Assembly: GCF_001854125.1 (NCBI RefSeq)
Contig: NZ_CP017715.1
Coordinates: 2,666,001 to 2,730,000, forward strand
Length of the DNA stretch: 64,000 nt
Origin: Marinobacter salinus
GTDB taxonomy: Bacteria; Pseudomonadota; Gammaproteobacteria; Pseudomonadales; Oleiphilaceae
Direction: 5' to 3'
Positions 39,447-48,773 of the stretch are shown here, one piece after another (within the stretch, counting starts at the first letter, position 1; each line of letters begins with the position of its first letter). The position numbers and the translations under genes are program-made. The notes below the pieces were generated by a model. The model saw nothing but the letters and a program-made list of their open reading frames with translations. It did no database searches and was not told the origin of the DNA.

Positions 39447-39474
39447 ATTCTACAGCGAATCGCTTTCCTGTCAA
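39447..39474 (-). promoter_or_regulatory. rrn promoter P2
   Basis: On the minus strand TTGACA (39474-39469) and TAGAAT (39452-39447) are 16 bp apart, followed by GCGCCCC. It lies 104 bp upstream of P3. Confidence 0.87.
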
Positions 39475-39578
39475 CCGCTTTCTGAAGAATTTTGAAACTC
39501 AATTTCTTCAGCGCTTTCAAACAGTTACTCCCTCAAGAAGCCGCTGTCTCAGTGGCTTGTCCCTCAGAAGAGATGCGC

Positions 39579-39606
39579 ATTCTACAGACCTGCCCGTAGG
39601 TGTCAA
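39579..39606 (-). promoter_or_regulatory. rrn promoter P1
   Basis: On the minus strand TTGACA (39606-39601) and TAGAAT (39584-39579) are 16 bp apart, followed by GCGC. It is the furthest upstream of the three, 132 bp before P2, and is preceded by a T-rich stretch. Confidence 0.87.
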
Positions 39607-39645
39607 CGACGATCCTGAAAAAAACCCAAAATCGCCGCAATTCGA

Positions 39646-40848
39646 TCACGCTGTAATCAGAACGCGGGCGATCTTCTTCTTGCCCGCCTGAACAACACAA
39701 TCATCCCCCTCAACAAACATACGACTACCATCAAACTGCTCACCATTCACGAAGACAGCTCCCCGCTTGAGAACGTCCCTTGCAGCAGCACCATTCTTTA
39801 CCAGGTCAGCGAGACGGAGAACCGATGCCATCGGCATATCCGGCTTTCCTTCCAGGGAAACTTCGACCGTCGGCACATTATCTGGAATCTCACCAAGAGC
39901 GACACGATTGCCCGCCGACTTATGCGCGGTCTTCGCCGCTTCCTCACTATGGAACCGGGTGATAATTTCTTCCGCCAGCAACTTCTTATAGTCCTGCGGA
40001 TTTGCGCCAGCCTCGACAGCCTTACGGAATTCTTCCACCTCCGCCAGCGGGCGGAAGCTCAGCAACTCAAAATATCTCCACAGAAGAGTATCCGGCATCG
40101 ACAGGAGTTTGGTGTACATTTCGCCCGGTGCATCATTAACGCCAACATAGTTGCCCAAAGACTTCGACATCTTCTGGACACCGTCAAGACCTTCGAGAAT
40201 TGGCATGGTCAGGATGACCTGTGGCGACTGACCATACTGCTTTTGCAGAATGCGCCCCATCAGCAGGTTGAACTTCTGATCAGTACCCCCCAACTCAACG
40301 TCGGCCTCCATGGCAACCGAGTCATACCCTTGCACGAGGGGATAGAGAAACTCGTGGATTGCAATGGGCTGTTCAGCGCGATAGCGCTTGGTGAAATCAT
40401 CGCGCTCCAGCATCCTTGCCACAGTGTATTGGCCTGCAAGCTTGATCATGTCGGCCGCACTCATTTTGCTCATCCACTCGGAATTGAACATGACCCGGGT
40501 TTTTTCAGGATCCAGAATCTTGAAAACCTGCTCCTTATAGCTGACCGCATTCTCGGCAACCTGCTTTTCGGTTAAAGGAGGGCGCGTGGCGCTTTTCCCC
40601 GTCGGATCACCGATCATGCCGGTAAAGTCGCCAATCAGGAACATCACTTCATGACCGAGATCCTGAAACTGTCTCAGCTTATTAATGAGGACCGTGTGCC
40701 CGAGATGCAAATCCGGAGCTGTGGGATCAAACCCCGCTTTTATACGCAGAGGCCGACCTTCTTTTAATTTTTCGATCAGCCCGTCTTCCGGAATCAGTTC
40801 GTCAACGCCGCGCTTGATTACGGCCAACGCCTCATCAGTAGATGCCAT
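39646..40848 (-). CDS. tyrS: Tyrosyl-tRNA synthetase
   Basis: TyrS charges tRNA-Tyr. The ATG at 40848 ([18 protein letters not shown]) gives 400 residues. The class I signatures are HLGHT at 48-52 and KMSKS in the second half, and a C-terminal S4-like RNA-binding domain starts near residue 340. It is divergent from the M23 peptidase gene. No clear terminator follows it, so some transcription could continue into the rrn promoter region. Confidence 0.97.
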   Translation of the reverse strand: MASTDEALAVIKRGVDELIPEDGLIEKLKEGRPLRIKAGFDPTAPDLHLGHTVLINKLRQFQDLGHEVMFLIGDFTGMIGDPTGKSATRPPLTEKQVAENAVSYKEQVFKILDPEKTRVMFNSEWMSKMSAADMIKLAGQYTVARMLERDDFTKRYRAEQPIAIHEFLYPLVQGYDSVAMEADVELGGTDQKFNLLMGRILQKQYGQSPQVILTMPILEGLDGVQKMSKSLGNYVGVNDAPGEMYTKLLSMPDTLLWRYFELLSFRPLAEVEEFRKAVEAGANPQDYKKLLAEEIITRFHSEEAAKTAHKSAGNRVALGEIPDNVPTVEVSLEGKPDMPMASVLRLADLVKNGAAARDVLKRGAVFVNGEQFDGSRMFVEGDDCVVQAGKKKIARVLITA

Positions 40849-41153
40849 GAACAACACGTCCCCAATTGTAGTCTTGATAAGTTCGTTCAGTTACAGACCT
40901 CTACAAAAGAAATCTGTGAGTTACCCGCACTCCTGCTAAGGTGTTATCGTTCAGTTTTTAAGCAATACTGGACGCACAGGGCGACATATTATAACAATGA
41001 CGCCAGCAGAAATCCGGAGGATGGAACAGCAACCGTAATGTTCCACGCTGTCCCGAGTGCATTTTATACGGTAATCTGTTGGTCTATACTTGAACAACAG
41101 CTTTAATTAGGCAGCTCAACCTGCCGGAATGCCGATTAAAACGGGTAGGATAC
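40849..41153. other. Divergent intergenic region tyrS / M23 peptidase
   Basis: This 305-bp region contains no gene. On the minus strand a perfect extended -10 (TGTTATAAT, 40996-40988) probably starts tyrS. On the plus strand TATACT at 41095-41100 is a possible -10 for the peptidase gene, but no good -35 accompanies it. I see no strong operators. Confidence 0.6.
40988..40996 (-). promoter_or_regulatory. Extended -10 promoter of tyrS
   Basis: TGTTATAAT on the minus strand is a consensus extended -10; the -35 region is poor, as is common when TGn is present. It predicts a tyrS leader of about 130 nt. Confidence 0.55.
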
Positions 41154-42551
41154 GTGCGAAAAATGTTTCCGAAAACACACATTACTATTGCAGCCGCCGC
41201 TACTGTCGTTGTGACTGCGGCTATTCTTATGAGCCCGAGCGCCGACGTTGAGGCCAAGCGCATGTCCTATGCGCTGGACCTCGAAGAAGGCAAGGTATCT
41301 GGCCAGGGAAAAGTACGACAGTCAGCCTCTGAGGAAACGGGCAGCGCAGCAACGAAAGAGCAATCTCCAACCGAGAATGGCGCTCCACTGCAAGCAAAGA
41401 CCGAAGAACCCGCACAACCTGTCGTTCCCTCGGCCCCCAAACTCCATTGGCAAACATTCGATATAAAATCCGGGGATACGCTCTCTTCACTGTTCAAAGA
41501 AGCCGGGTTTAATGACGGCATCATGCTGACGGTTATTCACGGTGAAGGCGAGGCCGACAAGTTACAGCGGCTTTACGCAGGTGAAACCATCAGGTTCGCA
41601 ACGTCCGACGGCGGCAGTCTTGAGGCCATTGAGCTTCAGCGGAGCCTGCTTGAATCTCTGAAGATCGAAAAGAACGAAGATGGTTTTTCCGGCCAAACCG
41701 TTGTGCGCGAACCAGAAGCGCGCCCGGCCTTCGCTTCCGGTGTCATTGACGGGTCTCTTTACCTCGCAGCCCGCGAGGCCGGACTGAATGACCGCCTGAC
41801 CATGAAGCTAGCGGGCATTTTCGGCTGGGCCGTCGACTTTGTTTACGATGTACGCAAAGGCGACCGGTTTGAAGTCGTGTATGAAGAGCTTTATCTGGAC
41901 GGTGAAAAATTTGATACCGGCCGGATACTGTCTGCCCGTTTCCTTAACCAGGGCGAGGAAAACGTTGCCCTGCTTTACACCGACAGTCATGGTGACAGTG
42001 ACTACTATTCGCCGGATGGTAAGAGTATGCGCAAGGCATTCCTGCGCACACCAATCAATGCCCGCGTGTCGTCGCCGTTCAACCTTCAGCGCCGCCACCC
42101 GGTATTGGATGTTGTCCGGCCCCATGAGGGCACCGACTATGGTGCGCCCCCAGGCACACCGATCAAGGCTGCGGGCACTGGACGAGTTCGATTCGCAGGC
42201 TGGAAAGGCGGCTATGGCCGCACTGTCGTCCTGCAGCACGGCGACAATATATCCACCCTCTACGCTCACATGAGCCGCCTGGGCAAGGGCATCAAAAATG
42301 GCACTCGGGTCAAGCAGGGAGAGACCATTGGATACGTAGGCTCTTCCGGCATGGTGACCGGCCCCCACCTGCATTACGAATTCCGCGTTAACGGCTCTCC
42401 GCGCAACTCACGTAAGGTAAAACTGCCAGACGCCAAACCGGTGCCTGCATCGGAAATGGCCCGTTTCAAAGGCGCCACCGAACAGCGCCTGGCACAGTTT
42501 GACGTGTTCCGGGACAGCCAGAAACAGCTCGTTCTCGCTCGCGGCGAGTAA
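41154..42551 (+). CDS. Periplasmic M23 peptidoglycan endopeptidase (MepM-like)
   Basis: M23 enzymes of this type cut peptide cross-links in peptidoglycan. The 465-residue product has an N-terminal membrane/signal segment (about residues 11-28), an OapA/LysM-like domain starting near IKSGDTLSSLFKEAG, and a C-terminal M23 domain with zinc ligands His324 and Asp328 (HEGTD) and the HLH motif at 405-407, so it should be active. The start is uncertain: GTG at 41154 or ATG at 41163. anmK follows by 7 bp, linking wall cleavage with recycling. It resembles E. coli MepM in length and domains. Confidence 0.88.
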   Translation: MRKMFPKTHITIAAAATVVVTAAILMSPSADVEAKRMSYALDLEEGKVSGQGKVRQSASEETGSAATKEQSPTENGAPLQAKTEEPAQPVVPSAPKLHWQTFDIKSGDTLSSLFKEAGFNDGIMLTVIHGEGEADKLQRLYAGETIRFATSDGGSLEAIELQRSLLESLKIEKNEDGFSGQTVVREPEARPAFASGVIDGSLYLAAREAGLNDRLTMKLAGIFGWAVDFVYDVRKGDRFEVVYEELYLDGEKFDTGRILSARFLNQGEENVALLYTDSHGDSDYYSPDGKSMRKAFLRTPINARVSSPFNLQRRHPVLDVVRPHEGTDYGAPPGTPIKAAGTGRVRFAGWKGGYGRTVVLQHGDNISTLYAHMSRLGKGIKNGTRVKQGETIGYVGSSGMVTGPHLHYEFRVNGSPRNSRKVKLPDAKPVPASEMARFKGATEQRLAQFDVFRDSQKQLVLARGE

Positions 42552-42558
42552 CACTCTT

Positions 42559-43656
42559 ATGGAAGCCTGGGTCGGCCTGATGTCAGGAACCAGCATGGAT
42601 GGCATTGATGCCGTGCTGGCGTCCTTCAAGGACCGGAAGGTCCAGGTTCATGCCGCAAAAACACTAAGCTACCCCGATTCATTGCGCCTTCGCCTCCTGG
42701 CGGTAAGCCAAAATCAGGGCACGCCTGACGAAATTGGCGAACTGGACACTCTGACAGGCAACCTGTTCGCAGAGGCTGCCACCGCGGTTATCCAGGAAGC
42801 CGGCATTCCTCTTTCACGAATCCGTGCCATTGGCAGCCACGGCCAGACCATTCGACACCAACCGTCAGGTTCTGCCCCGTTTTCGATGCAGATAGGCAAC
42901 CCCGCGATTATCGCAGAGCGAACCGGCGTAGCAACGGTAGCTGACTTCCGGCGGCGGGACATGGCTGCGGGAGGTCAGGGTGCACCCTTGGTGCCCGCGT
43001 TTCATAAGGCTTTCTTTGGCTCGAATACGGAAGATCGCTGCATCCTGAACCTAGGCGGCATTGCCAACATAACCTGGATTCCCAGAGCGCCGGATCAACC
43101 TGTAACAGGGTTCGATACCGGGCCTGCCAATGCTCTGATGGATGCCTGGTGCCTGGACCAGACCGGTATGCCCTTCGACAGTGACGGACACTGGGCCCAG
43201 GAGGGCAGCGTCGACCAGTCACTGTTAAACGACATGCTCTCGGATGCCTACTTTGAGAAACCCGCTCCTAAAAGCACTGGCAAGGAAAGGTTCAATCTCG
43301 ATTGGGTGAGAACCCAGGTACAACGTCATCCGGACCTTAGTTCGGAAGACGTACAGCGCACCCTTTTGCAGTTGACCGTCACCAGCGTGGTTTGCCAGCT
43401 ACCGCAGACATCGGCGATGAAAGTTTATGCCTGCGGGGGAGGCACAAGAAACCCCGCACTGATGAAAGAGCTTGAACAGGCCTTGGGTCCGAGGAAGCTC
43501 TCCATCACATCAGAGCTTGGCCTGGACCCCCAGTGGGTTGAACCGGTAGCCTTTGCGTGGCTGGCCCAGCAGACCATTGGGGGTAGCCCCGGAAATCTTC
43601 CGGAGGTAACCGGAGCCCGAGGCCACCGAATACTCGGCGCTATTTATCCCGCCTGA
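42559..43656 (+). CDS. anmK: Anhydro-N-acetylmuramic acid kinase
   Basis: AnmK hydrolyses and phosphorylates 1,6-anhydroMurNAc released from the wall, giving MurNAc-6-phosphate for recycling. The ATG at 42559 (MEAWVGLMSGTSMDGIDAV) gives 365 residues; the GLMSGTSMDG phosphate loop is at 6-15. The longer frame overlaps the peptidase gene and is rejected. It is the second gene of the unit and ends at a bidirectional terminator facing erpA. Confidence 0.95.
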   Translation: MEAWVGLMSGTSMDGIDAVLASFKDRKVQVHAAKTLSYPDSLRLRLLAVSQNQGTPDEIGELDTLTGNLFAEAATAVIQEAGIPLSRIRAIGSHGQTIRHQPSGSAPFSMQIGNPAIIAERTGVATVADFRRRDMAAGGQGAPLVPAFHKAFFGSNTEDRCILNLGGIANITWIPRAPDQPVTGFDTGPANALMDAWCLDQTGMPFDSDGHWAQEGSVDQSLLNDMLSDAYFEKPAPKSTGKERFNLDWVRTQVQRHPDLSSEDVQRTLLQLTVTSVVCQLPQTSAMKVYACGGGTRNPALMKELEQALGPRKLSITSELGLDPQWVEPVAFAWLAQQTIGGSPGNLPEVTGARGHRILGAIYPA

Positions 43657-43670
43657 TTCTGAGAACAAAT

Positions 43671-43703
43671 AAAAAAAGGAGAGCCGTTGGCTCTCCTTTT
43701 TTT
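43671..43703. terminator. Bidirectional terminator between anmK and erpA
   Basis: A perfect 8-bp stem (GGAGAGCC / GGCTCTCC) over a 3-base loop is flanked by A7 and T7, so it ends transcription from both convergent genes. Confidence 0.94.
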
Positions 43704-43716
43704 GGACTACCCTGGG

Positions 43717-44070
43717 TCAGATCGAGAACGAACTGCCGCAGCCGCAGGTTGAACTGGCATTCGGGTTCTGAACAACAAACTGCGAGCCCTGAAGGCCCTC
43801 CTGATAATCAATGGTCGCCCCTACCAGATATTGATAGCTCATCGGATCCACCAACAGGCAAACCCCATCCTTTTCAACCACGGTATCCTCCTCATCCTGG
43901 GTTTCATCAAATGAAAACCCATACTGAAAACCGGAGCAGCCACCCCCTGTCACAAAGACACGCAACCTGAGATCGGGATTGCCCTCTTCCTCAATCAATT
44001 CACGCACCTTGGCAACGGCACTATCGCTAAAAAACAGCGGCGCGCCCATCTGTTGCTGAACTACACTCAA
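43717..44070 (-). CDS. erpA: Iron-sulfur cluster insertion protein ErpA (TTG start)
   Basis: ErpA is an A-type carrier that delivers Fe-S clusters to apoproteins, including isoprenoid enzymes. The cluster ligands are Cys45 (GGGCSGF) and Cys109/Cys111 in the C-terminal CGCGSSFSI. The start is placed at a TTG at 44070 with GGAGG 5 bases upstream, giving 117 residues against 114 in E. coli. Another in-frame TTG lies nine codons earlier, and an ATG seven codons later would remove residues before the conserved core. Confidence 0.93.
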   Translation of the reverse strand: MSVVQQQMGAPLFFSDSAVAKVRELIEEEGNPDLRLRVFVTGGGCSGFQYGFSFDETQDEEDTVVEKDGVCLLVDPMSYQYLVGATIDYQEGLQGSQFVVQNPNASSTCGCGSSFSI

Positions 44071-44134
44071 GTTCGCCTCCGGATTACCTGTAAACAACTT
44101 AAGCGATTATGGTATTCCTGAGTAAAACAATCAA

Positions 44135-44617
44135 CTATTCGGACTTTCCACCACCTTCAGAACTTTCACTCAGCTCTGCTGAAGCCTGATCCACGGACGG
44201 AGCCTCGGGCTTTGTGTCGTGACTGGCCTTGGTGAGCAAGCCCAAAGGCTCCCTCTGATGCACCAGGTTGCCATTAACCGAAGCACCCATCGCCATTTCG
44301 ATCAGGTTGTAATAGACATTACCGTTTATAGAGGCCTTCTCGGCTAACTCAAGGTGGGCCGATGCATAGACGTCCCCATGAATTGTCCCGTTTATCACGA
44401 CATGAGGGGCGACGATGTCACCTGAGACCTCGCCAACCTCGGAAATACGAAGAACCGCATCGCTGCCCTCTTCGGCAAGGACTTTACCTCGCACCCGGCC
44501 ATCCACATGCAGACCACCTGAGAAGTGAACGTCACCTTCTACTGTGGTGCGCGAGGAAATCAGCGTGTCAAAATGGCCAGTCGGGCGGCGGGGTTTCTGC
44601 TTTTTCTTACCAAGCAT
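44135..44617 (-). CDS. Bactofilin-family cytoskeletal protein
   Basis: Bactofilins polymerise without nucleotide into beta-helical filaments that localise wall-modifying and other proteins. The 160-residue product has a short basic N-terminal tail (MLGKKKQKPRRP), a bactofilin core at about 14-125 with repeated short beta-strand motifs (VEGDVHFSGGLHVDGRVRG), and a flexible acidic C-terminal tail. It follows the coiled-coil membrane protein gene by one base and precedes erpA by 64 bp. Confidence 0.92.
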   Translation of the reverse strand: MLGKKKQKPRRPTGHFDTLISSRTTVEGDVHFSGGLHVDGRVRGKVLAEEGSDAVLRISEVGEVSGDIVAPHVVINGTIHGDVYASAHLELAEKASINGNVYYNLIEMAMGASVNGNLVHQREPLGLLTKASHDTKPEAPSVDQASAELSESSEGGGKSE

Positions 44618-44618
44618 T

Positions 44619-45359
44619 TCAATTCTCCGTTAAGTCATCCCAGTCAAATGTTCGTTCCGCCTGAGAGGATTTTTTCCCCTCGGCCTGAGCCACAACCTGA
44701 ACTTCAAGTGGCTCGAAGCCCTCGGGCAATGCCAGTGTGCCCTCCACGTCCTGGAAGTAGCGAAACCGGAACTTCACGCCGAGGTCTTCAATTTCCCCGG
44801 ACAGGTCACGCAGTGCGATGACTTCTTTTTCTTCGTCGCGCCGGCCGATGACATTCACCGCCACCAGACCTGCAATATAACTTTTGTTATTACCCACCTG
44901 AGTGAGTACCAGCTTGAAGTCGAACCCCCCAGTCTGGCGGTCAGGGGCCAGCGTAAAGCTGTCCACCTGAAGGCCTTTACTGGTTTCCGAGGGTGCCATG
45001 ATATTTTTATAGAAAGTCAGGTCCGATTTCAGTGATGCAATCCGGGTTTCCAGTTCAACGATCGACGTCCGGGCCTGGTTCAACGCCTGTTCGTCAATGG
45101 CTCTGCCGCGTTCCAGGTTGATGACTTGTTGGCGAGCCTTGGTGTAATTGTCGCGGAGCGCCGACAGCTCGTCCTCCAGAACCTCATTTGATGCCTCAAC
45201 ACTAGAAAACCGAAAGCCGCCTTGGGCGAGTCCGGTTGCATAGCCGGCAACGGCCGCAACAATAGTGAACACCAGCAGAATGGCGGTCCGCCGGAACCGG
45301 TAGCCCGGTCGGTGGCGGATAACGACATACTCTTCCGCCGGTTTGCGTTCTTCGTTCAC
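44619..45359 (-). CDS. Single-pass membrane coiled-coil protein (DUF6776-like)
   Basis: The 246-residue product has a cytoplasmic N-terminus, one membrane segment (about 26-46) and a predicted coiled coil (about 55-110) before a beta-rich periplasmic domain. I recognise it as the conserved unknown that accompanies bactofilin genes in Pseudomonas-like bacteria, tentatively DUF6776. Its stop is one base from the bactofilin start and it lies 9 bp after argC. A role as membrane partner of the bactofilin is an inference from position and topology. Confidence 0.75.
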   Translation of the reverse strand: MNEERKPAEEYVVIRHRPGYRFRRTAILLVFTIVAAVAGYATGLAQGGFRFSSVEASNEVLEDELSALRDNYTKARQQVINLERGRAIDEQALNQARTSIVELETRIASLKSDLTFYKNIMAPSETSKGLQVDSFTLAPDRQTGGFDFKLVLTQVGNNKSYIAGLVAVNVIGRRDEEKEVIALRDLSGEIEDLGVKFRFRYFQDVEGTLALPEGFEPLEVQVVAQAEGKKSSQAERTFDWDDLTEN

Positions 45360-45368
45360 AGACGTTCC

Positions 45369-46409
45369 TCAGGGCAGAAGCGCCGGGGCTTCAAGCCCCA
45401 GCGTTTCTGCCAGGCCAAACATGATATTCATGTTCTGGACCGCTTGCCCTGCGGCACCCTTCACCAGGTTATCGATCACCGAAGATACGATAACAACATT
45501 GCTCTGCTCCTGCCGATGCAGTGCCATCCGACACTGGTTGGCACCTCGGACACTTCGGGTTTCCGGATGACTGCCAAAGGGCATCACATCCACAAACGGC
45601 TCCTCCCGGAAGCGTTCTTCAAACAGGCTCTGAAGCCGGTCAAAATCGGTCGGGTTGTTCAGTTCCGCATAAAGCGTCGCCTCAATGCCGCGAATCATCG
45701 GAACCAAATGAGGCACGAAGGTGACGCCAACGTCCTGTCCGGCAGCACCCGCAAGCCCTTGGCGTATTTCCGGAAGGTGCCGGTGACCCGATGCACCGTA
45801 AGCCTTGAAGCTCTCTCCCACTTCGCCGTGGAGCATACCGATCTTACCCTGACGACCAGCGCCACTGGCCCCGGATTTGGCATCGGCAATCAAGCGAGTC
45901 GGATCAACCAGCCCACCCTCAAGAAGCGGCAGGAAACCGAGTTGAACAGCTGTCGGATAACAGCCGGGATTGGCAACGAGCTGGGATTCACGAATCACGG
46001 ACCGGGCGATTTCCGGCAGGCCATAAACTGCTTTAGCGGCCCACTCGGCGCTCTCATGGCGCATGCCATACCAACTGGCCCATACATCCAGATCTTTCAG
46101 ACGGAAGTCGGCAGAAAGATCCACCACTCGTACTCCGGCAGCCATCAGTTCCGGCACCATGCGCATGGCAACACCATGAGGCGTGGCAAAGAAAACAAGG
46201 TCACAGGCCTTTAGCACAGTCGCGTCCGGCTCAGAGAATGCAAGGTCATAATGTCCGCGCAGATTCGGGTACATATCCGCTACAGGCATACCCGCTTCTG
46301 AACGGGAGGTAATGCAACTAACCTTAACTTCAGGATGAACTGCGAGAATTCTCAGCAGTTCCACACCGGTATAACCAGTGCCGCCAACGATGCCTACTTT
46401 AATCACCAT
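45369..46409 (-). CDS. argC: N-acetyl-gamma-glutamyl-phosphate reductase
   Basis: ArgC makes N-acetylglutamate semialdehyde in arginine synthesis using NADPH. The 346-residue product has the nucleotide-binding [12 protein letters not shown] (9-20) and catalytic Cys150 in [12 protein letters not shown]. It is the first gene of an argC-DUF-bactofilin-erpA series on the minus strand with gaps of 9, 1 and 64 bp. Confidence 0.97.
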   Translation of the reverse strand: MVIKVGIVGGTGYTGVELLRILAVHPEVKVSCITSRSEAGMPVADMYPNLRGHYDLAFSEPDATVLKACDLVFFATPHGVAMRMVPELMAAGVRVVDLSADFRLKDLDVWASWYGMRHESAEWAAKAVYGLPEIARSVIRESQLVANPGCYPTAVQLGFLPLLEGGLVDPTRLIADAKSGASGAGRQGKIGMLHGEVGESFKAYGASGHRHLPEIRQGLAGAAGQDVGVTFVPHLVPMIRGIEATLYAELNNPTDFDRLQSLFEERFREEPFVDVMPFGSHPETRSVRGANQCRMALHRQEQSNVVIVSSVIDNLVKGAAGQAVQNMNIMFGLAETLGLEAPALLP

Positions 46410-46560
46410 TTTCTCCAGCGACGTCGTATCAGGGGTTCGGGATTGGCCTCATAGTCTAACATGATAAACCAACGACTTATTGCAGCCCGCAAGCCGACGG
46501 TTACAATGTTGTCAGAAATTACCTGACACTCCACCACATCAAACCGGAACCCCCGCGTTC

Positions 46561-48336
46561 ATGCGAAGAATCTGGCACCAGATTACCGAGAACCTGATCC
46601 CTGTATTCCGAGGCAGGCTCTCTGGCGTGGATGCGTTGCCACAACTTGCTGTGCTTGGGCTCCTTTCCGGCCTTATCACAGGCGGAGTTATTCTTGTTTT
46701 CCGCCTCGCCATCGAGTGGCCTCTTGAGCATTTTCTGCCTGGGTCGAGCTCGGAATCGTTTGAGGAACTGAGCCTGATAACCCGTGGACTGTTGCCTCTG
46801 GCGGGCGCACTCACACTCGGGCTGATGCTTCACCGTCTGGGCACTCATAACCGCAAGGTCGGCATCGTCCATGTCATGGAGCGACTTAACTACCATCAGG
46901 GATACATTACCTTCCGCAGCGCCATCGTTCAGTTTGTCTCCGGTGTTGTGACTGTCGTGACTGGCCAGTCCGCCGGACGAGAGGGTCCGGCGGTCCACCT
47001 TGGAGCTACGTTCTCAAGCCTGATGGGGCAATGGATGCGACTGCCCAACAACAGCATCAGGACGCTGGTGGCGTGCGGCTGTGCGGCCGCAATATCTGCC
47101 TCATTCAACACCCCGATTTCCGGCGTAATCTTTGCCATGGAAGTCGTGATGATGGAGTACACCATTGCCGGATTCACGCCGATCATTCTCGCGGCGGTAA
47201 GCGCAGCCGTTGTGACCCAGGCCGTCTACGGCTCGGAGCCAGCATTCAATGTGCCTGCGTTGACGATGAATTCTCTGCTGGAAATCCCCTGGGTTCTCGC
47301 CATCGCCGTAATAATTGGTATTGCTGCCGCCCTGTTTATCCAGCTTGTCGATATTATGGGACGCCAGTTGCACCGGCCGGTCCTGCTCCGAATCGGAACC
47401 GCCGGTCTTCTGATGGTGCCCTTCGCGATTCTGATCCCCGAAACCATGGGCATTGGCTACGACACAGTAAACGAGACAATCAACGGTCAGTTGGGCTTCT
47501 GGCTGTTGCTGGGCGTTGGCGTTTCAAAACTGGTAATCACATCCCTGTCCATCGGACTCGGTATGCCAAGCGGCGTGATTGGCCCGACACTGTTCATGGG
47601 CGCAACCCTTGGCGGCGCCATGGGACTGGTTGGCGCCCAGATTATCCCGGAGCATGCGTCTTCGGTGGGTTTCTATGCCATGCTGGGAATGGGCGCCATG
47701 ATGGGCGCCGTTCTCCAGGCACCTTTGGCCGCGTTGATGGCTCTAATGGAGCTTACCCGGAACCCCAACATTATTTTGCCAGGCATGCTGATTATCACCA
47801 CCTCAAGCCTCGTGACCAGCGAAGCTTTCGGCAAGAAGTCACTGTTCTTGACCATTTTGAAAAGTCAGGGCCTGAGTTATCAGAGCTCTCCGGTTATCCA
47901 GGCACTCAGGCGAGTCTCTGTCGGCGCCATTATGGATCGGAGCATTTTACGAACCGAACGCCACCTGTCTGCGGATGAAGCCCGAAAGATCCTGAAATCG
48001 GAACCCAAGTGGCTCATTGTGGAAGGCAGCAACGGACCCACGGCGCTGATGCCAGCCGTTGACCTGGCGCGCCACATAGAAGATACCGACGAGCGGGCCG
48101 CCGAAGAGCCAACAGCATTACCTGACACCATTGACCTTATGGATATTCCCGCCAATCGGCGAGATATTGCGCCCGTTCAGTATCAGGCGACTCTCGAAGA
48201 GGCTCTGAACGAGTTCGACTCAACCGATGCTGAGGCATTGTACGTACAACGCCATGTGGCACCGATGATTCAACGGGTTTACGGCGTAGTGTTGAAATCC
48301 GATATCGAAAGTTATTACCAATACCGACGGAGCTAA
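46561..48336 (+). CDS. ClC-family anion channel/transporter with C-terminal extension
   Basis: A 591-residue membrane protein: a ClC core (about 30-430) followed by a cytoplasmic CBS-like region. The gating glutamate is present in GREGP (Glu141, matching Glu148 of E. coli ClC-ec1). The GSGIP anion loop is not recognisable; the matching region reads GIVHVMERLN. Aligned by eye, the inner proton glutamate (Glu203) is Val195 in FAMEVV and the central tyrosine (Tyr445) is Pro402 in RNPNIILP. GMPSGVIGP is the second anion-binding loop. These changes suggest it is not a standard chloride/proton antiporter. The ATG at 46561 is chosen; an upstream TTG is weaker. Confidence 0.85.
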   Translation: MRRIWHQITENLIPVFRGRLSGVDALPQLAVLGLLSGLITGGVILVFRLAIEWPLEHFLPGSSSESFEELSLITRGLLPLAGALTLGLMLHRLGTHNRKVGIVHVMERLNYHQGYITFRSAIVQFVSGVVTVVTGQSAGREGPAVHLGATFSSLMGQWMRLPNNSIRTLVACGCAAAISASFNTPISGVIFAMEVVMMEYTIAGFTPIILAAVSAAVVTQAVYGSEPAFNVPALTMNSLLEIPWVLAIAVIIGIAAALFIQLVDIMGRQLHRPVLLRIGTAGLLMVPFAILIPETMGIGYDTVNETINGQLGFWLLLGVGVSKLVITSLSIGLGMPSGVIGPTLFMGATLGGAMGLVGAQIIPEHASSVGFYAMLGMGAMMGAVLQAPLAALMALMELTRNPNIILPGMLIITTSSLVTSEAFGKKSLFLTILKSQGLSYQSSPVIQALRRVSVGAIMDRSILRTERHLSADEARKILKSEPKWLIVEGSNGPTALMPAVDLARHIEDTDERAAEEPTALPDTIDLMDIPANRRDIAPVQYQATLEEALNEFDSTDAEALYVQRHVAPMIQRVYGVVLKSDIESYYQYRRS

Positions 48337-48339
48337 CGG

Positions 48340-48762
48340 ATGCTGTGGGTTAAAGCTTTCCACATAATTTCTATGGTGTGCTGGTTCGCCGGCATTTTCT
48401 ATCTGCCAAGGCTGTTTGTTTATCATGCAGCCTGCGAGGATGAGCCCGGCCGGGAGCGTTTCAAAATCATGGAACGCAAGCTTTACCGGGGTATAACCAC
48501 GCCCTCGATGGTAGCCACAATCGTCTTTGGCGTATGGCTTGTCAGTTATAATGTGTCCGGCTATTTTAGCCAGGGCTGGTTTCACGCCAAGCTGGCGCTG
48601 ATCGTCCTTCTGATCATTTACCACTTTTACTGCGGGCACCTGGTGAAGGTGTTCCGGGATGACCTTAACAGCCGAAGCCATGTGTTTTACCGCTGGCTCA
48701 ATGAGCTTCCGGTTTTTGTCCTGCTGGCTGTCGTCATTCTTGCCGTTGTTAAACCGTTTTAA
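48340..48762 (+). CDS. hemJ: Protoporphyrinogen IX oxidase, HemJ family
   Basis: HemJ oxidises protoporphyrinogen IX to protoporphyrin IX in heme synthesis at the inner membrane. The 140-residue product has four hydrophobic segments and the conserved His in MLWVKAFHIISMVCWFAG. It starts 3 bp after the ClC gene. In Pseudomonas a hemJ homolog also lies next to argC. The other heme gene here, hemL, is 1.5 kb downstream in the same direction. Confidence 0.88.
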   Translation: MLWVKAFHIISMVCWFAGIFYLPRLFVYHAACEDEPGRERFKIMERKLYRGITTPSMVATIVFGVWLVSYNVSGYFSQGWFHAKLALIVLLIIYHFYCGHLVKVFRDDLNSRSHVFYRWLNELPVFVLLAVVILAVVKPF

Positions 48763-48773
48763 GGAGCCGAAAC

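Larger units (their letters stand above)
39174..39645 (-). other. rrn promoter and leader region
   Basis: These 472 bp between tyrS and 16S hold no gene. In transcription order they contain three tandem sigma-70 promoters, the leader boxA and the 5' arm of the 16S processing stem. Each -10 is followed by a GC-rich discriminator, as in rrn promoters controlled by ppGpp and DksA. T-rich DNA (about 39616-39630) lies upstream of the first -35 and could act as an UP-like element. Confidence 0.85.
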
